NCBI GenBank assembly: GCA_029245865.1
Contig: JAQWOM010000051.1
Span: forward strand, 1 to 64,000
Source: Planctomycetota bacterium
GTDB lineage: Bacteria; Planctomycetota; B15-G4
Length of the DNA: 64,000 nt
Reading direction: 5' to 3'
The notes under the pieces are model-generated. The model made no database searches. It worked only from the letters and a program-made list of their open reading frames with translations, and was not told the DNA's origin. Made by a program: the position numbers and the translations under genes. Within the stretch, counting starts at the first letter, position 1. Every line of letters starts with the position of its first letter. This document shows, piece by piece, positions 54,941-63,093 of the stretch.

Positions 54941-56143
54941 TCATGGATTGAGTGCAGCCTCAATGGCCCGGCGAAGAGCCGCTTCATCAAGAGGTTTGAA
55001 TCCTCGTGAGGCGTAAACCACGACACCTTCCTTGTTCAACACGTAGCAGGTCGGCAGCGACCGAACAGCGTAAGAAGATCCGATCGCCTCGCCATTGAGA
55101 AGCAGGCCGTAGTTGTAGCCCTTCGAGTTCATCATCTCCTCAGGGTTGCCACCTCGCTCACTGGTGCTGATGCCCACCACTTTCACGTCCTTGGCAGCAT
55201 AGTCCTCGTGAATTTTTTGCAGCATCGGCATCGCCCGGCGACAGGGCGGGCACCAGGTGGCCCAGAAGTCCAGAACAACCACTTGCCCCTGCAGATCTGC
55301 CAGGCGAACCGTCTCACCACCAGGCGCTTTCAAGGCGAAATCGGGCGCCACCTTCCCACGCATGAGTAAGCCATCGAGACCGTACTGTGGGAGTGGTTTG
55401 CTCGCCGGACTGGAACGAGTCGCACTCACATCGACCGTGCGCCATCCCGCCGGTGTTGCCAGCCTGAAGTCTTCCGGCTCCAGATCAGGGTTCAGTCGCA
55501 ACGAGTCAATTTCCAGGCGGGCCACACCCCCTCCCTCTGCAGTCAAGAGGTCTCGCTCCACGGCTCGCGGCAAGTGGTCCGAACGAGCGATAAACCAGCG
55601 TGCCGACAACCCTTTCCTCCCGGGCACGACCAACACGTCACACAACTCACCCGAAACCTCTGACGTACCGGCAAGGGACACAGAATGTCCGTCTCCCGCG
55701 ACATTGAACGGGCGCGGGATAATGAAGTTTTCGATCAAGACGGGATCAGAAAAACTAATCAATTGATCATGCGCCGAATTGCCCCTTCCGAAGAAGAGAA
55801 CTTGTTCGGCCCGATTCGCGATCTGGTAGAGATCTCCCATTCTCGCAACGGTGAACTCGAGAGGCTCCTGCGTTTTCTTCGTCGGCGTGAGTGTCCCCGC
55901 CATGAAATGGTACGGCCCGCCATCTGAATCTGCGGCCAGGAGTCGGGCCATGCCCTCGATTTCCGATGTCATCGCTGAAGCAGTGCCCGAGTTGCTAAGC
56001 CTGAATGTGTACTCAACGCTTTGGACACCAAGGGCCGCTTCACGCGCCTGGTTCAGCACATCAACCGCGACAGGTTTCCCAACTTCATCGGCCTGCCCCA
56101 TCAGCGCGACAAAACATGAAATCAACAACCGAAGCATGAGCAT
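54941..56143 (-). CDS. Secreted TlpA-like thiol-disulfide oxidoreductase
   Basis: 400-residue protein: a signal peptide (MLMLRLLISCFVALMG), about 240 residues of a DUF2092-like or lipoprotein-carrier-like beta domain (YTFRLSNSGTAS, LEIDSLRLNPD), and a C-terminal TlpA/ResA thioredoxin domain with WCPPC (Cys298, Cys301), DFWATWCPPCRRAMP and the cis-Pro of RSLPTCYVL. It should reduce disulfides in the periplasm, for example for cytochrome c maturation; several c-type heme proteins lie nearby. Start ATG 56143 has AAGGG seven bases upstream. Confidence 0.9.
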   Translation of the reverse strand: MLMLRLLISCFVALMGQADEVGKPVAVDVLNQAREAALGVQSVEYTFRLSNSGTASAMTSEIEGMARLLAADSDGGPYHFMAGTLTPTKKTQEPLEFTVARMGDLYQIANRAEQVLFFGRGNSAHDQLISFSDPVLIENFIIPRPFNVAGDGHSVSLAGTSEVSGELCDVLVVPGRKGLSARWFIARSDHLPRAVERDLLTAEGGGVARLEIDSLRLNPDLEPEDFRLATPAGWRTVDVSATRSSPASKPLPQYGLDGLLMRGKVAPDFALKAPGGETVRLADLQGQVVVLDFWATWCPPCRRAMPMLQKIHEDYAAKDVKVVGISTSERGGNPEEMMNSKGYNYGLLLNGEAIGSSYAVRSLPTCYVLNKEGVVVYASRGFKPLDEAALRRAIEAALNP

Positions 56144-56457
56144 GGTGAACCCTTGACGGACGAAGGAGGCGGGGCGCCCATCATAGTCCGTCAAGACTGT
56201 GCGAACCTTCTGCTCTCTTCACGAGCGAACACAGCCAGAGACGGCAAAGACTCCAGATCGGCCTTTTTCGCGTCAATCTCAAGCTCACCGCCATCCATCC
56301 CCCATCGGAGACCTCTGACGGAAGATTCATTCGCACACGGCCCCCTGCCCTGCTTCAGCCTGGGCGAGAGGCACACCGGCAAGCACTCACGGCGGGTATC
56401 ATGTCTGGAACCCTGCCTCGTGTGCACGGTCGCGCCCACAGGGCTCAAGGAGCTTCC

Positions 56458-57399
56458 ATGACACCGCCCTCTTCTCGCCGGCTGTTTCTGAAGTCTGCCA
56501 CTGCCTTCGGCGTCGGCCTGGCAGCGACACCTTTTCATAACGTCGCCGCTCTCTCGTTCAACCAAAGTGCAGAGCCAACCAAACAAGCATTGCCATTTCG
56601 CATCTCTCTTGCGCAGTGGTCATTGCACCGGGCGCACTTCGAGGGCCGCATGACGGCGCTAGACTTCGCCGCCAGCGCACGCGGGTTTGACCTTGATGCC
56701 ATCGAATACGTGAATGCTTTCTTCAAAGATCGCGCCACAGACTTTGACTACCTCCGCGAGCTAAAATCGCGCGCCGACGATCAGGGCGTCCAAAGCTTAC
56801 TCATCATGATCGACGGCGAAGGCGAACTCGCCCACGCGGATAAAGCTCTTCGCAGACAAGCGATCGAAAATCATCTCAAGTGGATCGCAGCCGCATCCTT
56901 CCTTGGATGTCATTCCATCCGAGTCAATGCAGCTGGCAGCGGAGATGCCGATCAAATGCGCCATCGCGCAGCAGAGTCACTCGATCATCTCGCCGCCTAC
57001 GGCGAACCGTACGGCATATCTGTCATCGTCGAAAACCATGGGGGCCGGTCTTCTAATGGCGCTTGGCTTGCTAGCGTCATGGCTGAAGCTGAACACAAAG
57101 GCGTTGGCACCCTGCCAGACTTTGGAAACTTTCGAATTGACTCGGAGCGTCACTACGACCCTTACCTGGGCGTTGAGGAACTCATGCCATACGCAAAAGC
57201 CGTCAGCGCCAAGTCATACGACTTCGATGACACTGGCGAAGAGACAGCGATTGACTACCAGCGCATGCTCCGTCTCGTCACAAATGCAGGCTACGACGGA
57301 TACGTTGGCATCGAATATGAGGGGTCGCGACTGCCCGAAGAAGAAGGCATTCGTGCAACCAAAACTCTGCTGGAGAAGGTTCGTGCAGAACTCGCTTGA
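56458..57399 (+). CDS. Tat-exported sugar phosphate isomerase/epimerase-like TIM barrel
   Basis: 313-residue protein with a twin-arginine signal (SSRRLFLKSATAFGVG), so it is exported folded. The rest is an AP-endonuclease-2/xylose-isomerase-like TIM barrel: FRISLAQWSLHRA, DLDAIEYVN, VIVENHGG, TLPDFGNFR and YVGIEYEG provide the metal-binding Glu, His and Asp positions of this fold. Such proteins are common in Planctomycetota. Start ATG 56458 has AAGGAG five bases upstream. It overlaps the next gene by 17 bp. Confidence 0.9.
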   Translation: MTPPSSRRLFLKSATAFGVGLAATPFHNVAALSFNQSAEPTKQALPFRISLAQWSLHRAHFEGRMTALDFAASARGFDLDAIEYVNAFFKDRATDFDYLRELKSRADDQGVQSLLIMIDGEGELAHADKALRRQAIENHLKWIAAASFLGCHSIRVNAAGSGDADQMRHRAAESLDHLAAYGEPYGISVIVENHGGRSSNGAWLASVMAEAEHKGVGTLPDFGNFRIDSERHYDPYLGVEELMPYAKAVSAKSYDFDDTGEETAIDYQRMLRLVTNAGYDGYVGIEYEGSRLPEEEGIRATKTLLEKVRAELA

Positions 57400-60300
57400 G
57401 CCAGCCGCGCTGCTCATCGGCGCTCTCTTGTTTGCATCAAACCAGCTCGCCGCAACCACACTTCCCACAAAACTGACTCAGGACAGCGCGGGCACGAATC
57501 ACGCACTCTCCACCGATCAAGATTACGCACCCACGGTTCAATCGGCTTCCGGTGAAGGGGCCTCTCGACTGCTGGACTTCGATACTGGGGACGGCCTTGA
57601 GGTTCGCCTCTGGGCCGCCGAACCTCTGCTGGCCAATCCCGTCTGCTTGACGATCGACGAGAAAGGCGACATCTACGTCGGAGAAACCTTTCGCCACACG
57701 GACGGCGTCCTGGACATACGCGAACACACCGACTGGCTTGCCGACGACTTCGCCTGCGAAACCGTCGAGGCGCGCGTTGCCCTCATGGAACGCATTCTCG
57801 GTGACGGATTCGAAGCGATGGGCGAAGAACATGAGCGCATCCGCTTGCTGACCGACACGAACCGTGACGGTCAAGCCGACACATCCATTGTGTACGCCGA
57901 TGGCTTTGCACAACCGGCTGTCGGCATTGGCGCAGGACTCTTGGCCCATCAAGGTGAGGTGTTTTACACCTGCATTCCGGAGCTTTGGTCACTGAGAGAC
58001 AGCGACGGCGATGGCATCGCAGAAACAAAAAAGATCCTCAGTCAAGGTTACGGCGTCCGCATCGGCTACCTCGGCCATGACCTTCATGGCCTGCGCCTCG
58101 GACATGACGGGCGACTCTGGTTTTCTATTGGAGACCGAGGCCTGCATGTCGAAACAGAGAGCAACACATTGCACCTCCCCAACACAGGGGCTGTGTTGCG
58201 CTGCGAACCAGATGGCAGCGAACTCGAAATCATGCACACGGGTTTGCGTAATCCTCAGGAGCTGGCGTTCAACGACTTTGGCGACCTCTTCGTAGGCGAT
58301 AACAATGCCGACAACGGCGACCGCGCTCGCATCGTCCAAATCATCGAGGGGGGTGACTCCGGCTGGCGCGGGCCCTATCAATGGGTAGCCAATGCGGGAT
58401 ACTGGAACTCAGAAAATCGCTGGCACACCTGGCACGAGACTCAGCCGGCCTTCTTGCTGCCGCCTCTCGACCATCTCAGCGCCGGGCCCTCGGGCTTCAC
58501 CCACGAACCCGGGGCAACGCTCACTGCCGAATACGCCGACAACTTCTTCCTTTGCGACTTTCAAGGCACTCAAAGCGGCAGCGGGATCTTTGCATTCGAA
58601 TTGCTGCCCGAAGGTGCCGGGTTTTCGATGTCCGAGCCCACGCAACCTCTCTGGGGGTTGCTCGCTACAGACTGTGAGTTCGGCCCGGACGGTGCTCTGT
58701 ATGTCACCGACTGGGTCCAAGGCTGGGGCAAGACCGGCAAGGGCCGTGTTTACCGACTCAGTGATGCCGAGCCCGACACCCTTCGTGCAAACCTTATTGC
58801 AAACACACGCGAGCTGTTGCGCCTGGGAATGGATCAAAGACCAGACAGCGAATTGTCTCAACTTCTTTCTCACGGTGACGCGCGAGTCCGACTCGCAGCC
58901 CAACTTGAACTCACAACACGTGGTTCAAGCGGCCTCGCCGCTCTTTCAAAAGTCGCACAAGCCCCTGCAGATCAGTCTCTAGAAGATCCGCAAAACTCTC
59001 TGGTTCTTGATCGCAACGACCTCTCAACGCTGCATGCCCTCTGGGGGCTTGGCATTCTCGCTCGCCGAGATGAAGCGTCACGCGATGCATGTGTTGACGT
59101 GCTGTTGGACGTAGCAACAAATCGAATGGGAGAGGTCCGCGCGCAAGCCATCAAGACGCTGGGGGATCTACGCGAACCTTCGGCAGCTTCTCTCTGCATC
59201 TCAAGCCTTGAGGACCCCGCTCCGCGCGTGCGGCGGGAAGCGGCCCTGGCATGCGGCCGAATCAGAGCATCAGAGGCTGTCGAGCCACTCGCCAAACTCG
59301 TACGGGATGTCGGGAATTCGGATCCGGTGCTTCGTCACGCCGGCACCATGGGACTCCTCGGATGCGCGGATGCCATGCAGCTTGAAACGCTCGCACGTGA
59401 CGAACACCGCGAAGCGCGTTTAGCCGCCTTGCTTGTGATGCGTCGTCGCGAAAGCGCCGCACTGACTCAGTTTCTCGATGACCCAGACCCACTGCTTGTC
59501 CACGAAGCGGCTCGCGCCATTCACGACGGGCCTGTCGAGGCCGCGCTGCCCGACCTCGCGAATCGCCTGCTGAACGAAAGCTGGCACGATCGCTTCGGCC
59601 TCAAAGATGGTGAGCACGCAATCGAGGAAGGTTCGGGCGACCCTGACTTACTCTGGCGCCGAAGCATGAACGCGGCCTATCACATCGGCGGCCAAGAGTA
59701 CGCCGAACAGCTTGTGCGATTCGCACAACTTCAAAGCATCGATGCTGCTTTGCGTGCAGAAGCCATAGACCTCCTCGGCACCTGGGGGCAACCCGATCCA
59801 CTCGATCGATTGACCGGATATTATTGGCCTATCTCCGAGCGTGACGATTCAGCCATCGCCGACCTGGCACTCGCCTTGAGTGAACTGGTTGACCACGAGA
59901 CACCTGATGAAGTGCTCATATCCTGGGCAAAATTGGTGCAAGGCCTCGCGGTTGCCGAAGAAGAAAACACACCAGCACTTTCTGAAGAAATCGCGGAGCA
60001 GCTCGCAAAATTAACTTCTAAGCAAAGCGCTGGAGTGGCGGCACGTGTGAGCGCACTTCAAGCCCTGGAGGTCATCGCGCCCGACAACCTCAAAGAGATT
60101 GTCTCTTTTGCCCTGGAGTCGCAGGACCCTGAGATACGCGCCGCTGCGCTTTCTGCGCTTGAGAGCTTGTCGTTATCAGACGTCATGCCACGCCTTCCAG
60201 CACTGCTCGATCATGGGGAAATGCCCGAGCATAGAATGGCCTTGAGGATTCTGGGCGAGGCCGACGACCCCCGCGCTGATGAGTGGCTCGCAGGCGAGTT

Positions 60301-60889
60301 GCGCAAACTTCGCAGCCATGGCTACCCAGAAGAACTGACTCTAGACCTTGTGCTCGCGGCCGAGTCTCGCGAATCGCCCACAGTGCAAGCGCTGCTGGCA
60401 GAGAACTCTGATCAAAACAACGCAGACTCAGCGCTTGCCCCCTGGATGAATAGCCTCTTCGGTGGCGATGCAACTCTTGGCCGTGCGGTGTTCGAGCAAA
60501 CAGAGATGCAATGTGTCCGCTGCCATGAAGCAGACGAAGGTGCAACGGCGGTGGGGCCGAACCTCACAGAAGTCAGCAAGCGCCTCTCTCGACTTCAGAT
60601 CCTCGAAGCGCTCATTGCTCCCAATCGGCGAACTGCTCCCGGTTACGGAGCAAGCAAGGTTGTGCTGAATGATGACCGCGTGCTCTCCGGCCGAATCCTC
60701 GAAGAGGGTCTCGGTGAGGATGGAATCCTGCGGCTCACGCTGCAGGATTCGAACGGTGTCATCACAGAAATTCCCGTGGCAAATGTGAGCGAGCGCCAGC
60801 CTGGAATCTCGGCCATGCCGGAAGGGCTCGCCGCCGGACTCACCCGAGCGCAGATGCGCGACTTGATCGAATACGTGGCAAACCAATAG
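57383..60889 (+). CDS. Secreted propeller-HEAT-cytochrome c protein (PVC membrane-bound dehydrogenase type)
   Basis: 1168-residue protein. After a signal peptide (LIGALLFASNQLAA) a six-bladed propeller of the PVC putative membrane-bound dehydrogenase type spans about residues 50-470 (GDIYVGETFRH, GLRNPQELAFNDFGDLFVGD). HEAT repeats follow (about 500-1000, ARVRLAAQLEL, RRDEASRDACVDVLLDV). The C-terminal c-type heme domain has CVRCH (Cys1044, Cys1047, His1048), GPNLTEVSKRLS and a candidate axial Met in ISAMPEG. GTG 57383 with GGAGAAGG upstream is chosen; the much longer open frame to 56903 is a shadow of the TIM-barrel gene. Probably transfers electrons from an unknown substrate in the periplasm. 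Confidence 0.92.
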   Translation: MQNSLEPAALLIGALLFASNQLAATTLPTKLTQDSAGTNHALSTDQDYAPTVQSASGEGASRLLDFDTGDGLEVRLWAAEPLLANPVCLTIDEKGDIYVGETFRHTDGVLDIREHTDWLADDFACETVEARVALMERILGDGFEAMGEEHERIRLLTDTNRDGQADTSIVYADGFAQPAVGIGAGLLAHQGEVFYTCIPELWSLRDSDGDGIAETKKILSQGYGVRIGYLGHDLHGLRLGHDGRLWFSIGDRGLHVETESNTLHLPNTGAVLRCEPDGSELEIMHTGLRNPQELAFNDFGDLFVGDNNADNGDRARIVQIIEGGDSGWRGPYQWVANAGYWNSENRWHTWHETQPAFLLPPLDHLSAGPSGFTHEPGATLTAEYADNFFLCDFQGTQSGSGIFAFELLPEGAGFSMSEPTQPLWGLLATDCEFGPDGALYVTDWVQGWGKTGKGRVYRLSDAEPDTLRANLIANTRELLRLGMDQRPDSELSQLLSHGDARVRLAAQLELTTRGSSGLAALSKVAQAPADQSLEDPQNSLVLDRNDLSTLHALWGLGILARRDEASRDACVDVLLDVATNRMGEVRAQAIKTLGDLREPSAASLCISSLEDPAPRVRREAALACGRIRASEAVEPLAKLVRDVGNSDPVLRHAGTMGLLGCADAMQLETLARDEHREARLAALLVMRRRESAALTQFLDDPDPLLVHEAARAIHDGPVEAALPDLANRLLNESWHDRFGLKDGEHAIEEGSGDPDLLWRRSMNAAYHIGGQEYAEQLVRFAQLQSIDAALRAEAIDLLGTWGQPDPLDRLTGYYWPISERDDSAIADLALALSELVDHETPDEVLISWAKLVQGLAVAEEENTPALSEEIAEQLAKLTSKQSAGVAARVSALQALEVIAPDNLKEIVSFALESQDPEIRAAALSALESLSLSDVMPRLPALLDHGEMPEHRMALRILGEADDPRADEWLAGELRKLRSHGYPEELTLDLVLAAESRESPTVQALLAENSDQNNADSALAPWMNSLFGGDATLGRAVFEQTEMQCVRCHEADEGATAVGPNLTEVSKRLSRLQILEALIAPNRRTAPGYGASKVVLNDDRVLSGRILEEGLGEDGILRLTLQDSNGVITEIPVANVSERQPGISAMPEGLAAGLTRAQMRDLIEYVANQ

Positions 60890-60914
60890 GCCACAAGAGC
60901 GCAACCGACTTCCG

Positions 60915-62378
60915 TCAGTCGTGAACTCGCCCTGGCTTACGCCGCCCCTTGCCCATCGTTCCGGTGAGCTTGTCGCCCAGATCTGCGCGCATGACTCCAG
61001 CCATGATGGCGAACTCTTTGACCAGATCACGGTGCTCTTTCGAGACATCGTTCTTCTCTCCGATGTCAGCCTCGAGGTCATAGAGTTCGACGCCTGTTTT
61101 CACGTCGTAGTCATACTTTCCGGGGATCCCGTCAGCGCCCACAGATCGCCCATTCATCGTCCGGTAACCATGCGGAAAGTGCAGCTTCCATTTACCGACT
61201 CGCATCGCCTGCAAATCATTCTTGTGGTAGTAAAAATAGAGCGCCTCATGAGGTGAGGTTGCTCCCGGTTCACCGCTCATCAGGGGCCAAATATCCAGAC
61301 CGTCAATCGAGCGTTGCCCCTCCAGCGAGGCGCCAAGCAAGCGGGCGACAGTCGGAAAAACATCAATTGTCATGGCTGGCTCAGAGCAAACCAGACCGGC
61401 AGGAATGTGTCCTGGCCAGCGCGCGACGAAAGGCACACGCACACCACCTTCGAAGGTCGTGCCTTTCCCCTCACGCAGAGGCCCCGACGAACCTGCATGG
61501 TTTCCATAGCTGAGCCATGGCCCATTATCTGAGCAGTATATGAAGAGTGTGTTCTCATCCTGTCCGGTGCGCTCAACGGCATCCATAAGGCTGCCAACCG
61601 AAGCGTCAATTTCTTCGATGACATCGCCATACATCCCTTGTTCACTGGCACCCGCAAATGCCTCTGACCTGAAAAGCGGCACATGCGGCATCGGGTGTGC
61701 AACGTACAAGAAGAAAGGCCGGTCGGCTTCCACCGAACGCTCGATGAAGTCCACTCCGCGTCGAGTGAAATCGCCAGTAAAGAGCGATTGATCCGGATTC
61801 AATTCGACAACTTCTTCGCCCTCTAACAGCGGGAGGGGCGGCCAAGCCTTGGGTGACTCGGGGTGCTGCGGCCACATGTCGTTGCTGTAGGGAATTCCGT
61901 AGTACTCATCGAAACCATGCCGTGTCGGAAGGAACTTGGGGTTGTTCCCTAGATGCCACTTCCCAAAAGCTGCTGTCGCGTAACCAGCATCGCGACATAA
62001 CTCAGCCAAGGTGGTTTCGGCTGCATGGATGCCTTCCTTTGCAGCCGGGTTCAGTGCGCCACTGATTCCTATTCGATTCGCGTAACAGCCGGTCAGCAAT
62101 GAAGCGCGCGAAGCGCTGCAAACGGGTTGAGAAACATAAAAGTCGGTGAAACGGACACCTTCCGAAGCCAATCGATCAATGTGGGGTGTCTCAAACCCTT
62201 GAGCCCCCTGAACACCAACATCCCCCCAACCCTGATCATCCGTGAACACAAGAACGATGTTCGGAAGGCCCTTGGGGTTCGCCGCGCCCTCAGAGGGAGG
62301 GCTCTCCACTCCGCACGCAGCCATGGAAAGCACGAAGGCCAGGCCAAAGAGGAGCGCCTCACTTCGCCCCACGATCAA
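60915..62378 (-). CDS. Arylsulfatase-family lipoprotein
   Basis: 487-residue sulfatase with a signal peptide and lipobox MAAC. The metal motif NIVLVFTDDQGWGD and the active-site block VCSASRASLLTG (Cys87) are present; Cys87 should be converted to formylglycine, though the motif reads C-S-A-S-R instead of C-x-P-S-R. GKWHLGN and YCSDNGPW follow as usual. It probably hydrolyses sulfate esters of marine polysaccharides in the periplasm or on the outer side. The start TTG 62378 overlaps the previous stop (TTGA); GTG 62372 is an alternative. No formylglycine-generating enzyme gene lies in the window. Confidence 0.92.
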   Translation of the reverse strand: MIVGRSEALLFGLAFVLSMAACGVESPPSEGAANPKGLPNIVLVFTDDQGWGDVGVQGAQGFETPHIDRLASEGVRFTDFYVSQPVCSASRASLLTGCYANRIGISGALNPAAKEGIHAAETTLAELCRDAGYATAAFGKWHLGNNPKFLPTRHGFDEYYGIPYSNDMWPQHPESPKAWPPLPLLEGEEVVELNPDQSLFTGDFTRRGVDFIERSVEADRPFFLYVAHPMPHVPLFRSEAFAGASEQGMYGDVIEEIDASVGSLMDAVERTGQDENTLFIYCSDNGPWLSYGNHAGSSGPLREGKGTTFEGGVRVPFVARWPGHIPAGLVCSEPAMTIDVFPTVARLLGASLEGQRSIDGLDIWPLMSGEPGATSPHEALYFYYHKNDLQAMRVGKWKLHFPHGYRTMNGRSVGADGIPGKYDYDVKTGVELYDLEADIGEKNDVSKEHRDLVKEFAIMAGVMRADLGDKLTGTMGKGRRKPGRVHD

Positions 62379-62833
62379 CCGTCTTCGCCCGGCATGTACT
62401 TGTCGTGACCCGCATCTCGCATGTCTCTCAATGACCCGCGCACATAACTCATCGCTTCGTCCCGGCGTCCTTCGAGAATTGCAATCTCTAGCTTCAATGT
62501 TTCGATGAGTGTTTTTGCGAGGTCAACACGAAATGCGGTCGCATGCGCCTTGCGATCTGCACGCGGCACTTCGTTCAAGTTCGACGGCTCATGTGTTTTT
62601 GCTGCAAGCAACATCACTTCCATCTCGTTTACCGCAGCAAGTGCGCGCGCGCTAGCGGCGGGATCTTCTATCGACAAGCTCACAGTCTTCATGCTCTTCT
62701 TAATGCCAATCATCAGGTCTGAGAAGTCAGGGCCCTCAGAAAGCGTCGCAGGTGGTCTCGCTGCGGATGTCATGGCGAAGATAGAAGCGAAGGCGATCAG
62801 GCAATACGAACAGAGCTTGGCAGGAGCATTCAT
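62375..62833 (-). CDS. Cytochrome b562-like periplasmic protein
   Basis: 152-residue protein with a signal peptide (CLIAFASIFAMTSAA) and an all-helical mature part. The pattern aligns with cytochrome b562: DLMIGIKKSMKTV places Met41 where the axial Met lies, ALAAVNEMEVMLLAAKTHEP matches the second helix, and AGHDKYMP (His143) matches the axial His region near the C-terminus. It could therefore be a four-helix heme b protein, but heme binding is inferred. ATG 62833 has AGGG six bases upstream. It overlaps the sulfatase gene by 4 bp, so the two are coupled. Confidence 0.72.
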   Translation of the reverse strand: MNAPAKLCSYCLIAFASIFAMTSAARPPATLSEGPDFSDLMIGIKKSMKTVSLSIEDPAASARALAAVNEMEVMLLAAKTHEPSNLNEVPRADRKAHATAFRVDLAKTLIETLKLEIAILEGRRDEAMSYVRGSLRDMRDAGHDKYMPGEDG

Positions 62834-62914
62834 AAAGAACCCTAAAAGAGATGGTCAGAGAGGCAACGGCGAGCTTACGTAAATAGATCGAAGGCGTTTG
62901 TGTGAAAGAAAACA

Positions 62915-62953
62915 CATGCGACACATAATACGCATGCGGGCATCTGGGATGCC
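62915..62953. repeat. Tandem hairpins upstream of the cytochrome b562-like gene
   Basis: CATGCG (62915-62920) pairs with CGCATG (62931-62936), and GGCATC pairs with GATGCC immediately after (about 62939-62953). The pair lies in the 260-bp region between the divergent cytochrome and sensor genes. No known element is recognised. Confidence 0.35.
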
Positions 62954-63093
62954 GGACACGCAGGTCTAATCAGAAGCCTGTAAGGCCAGCACCGGCTGCA
63001 ACTCGTTGATCTCGGAGCGATCTCGCCCGAGACTGACCCCACCCGTTATGATAGGGGTTCGCCCAACGCCAGTCCGTGTTGAGTGACCTCCCG

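Noticed and set aside
56903..57382. Long N-terminal extension of the propeller-HEAT-cytochrome gene
   Set aside because: It overlaps the well-supported TIM-barrel gene in another frame, shows no family similarity, and a signal peptide starts at GTG 57383.
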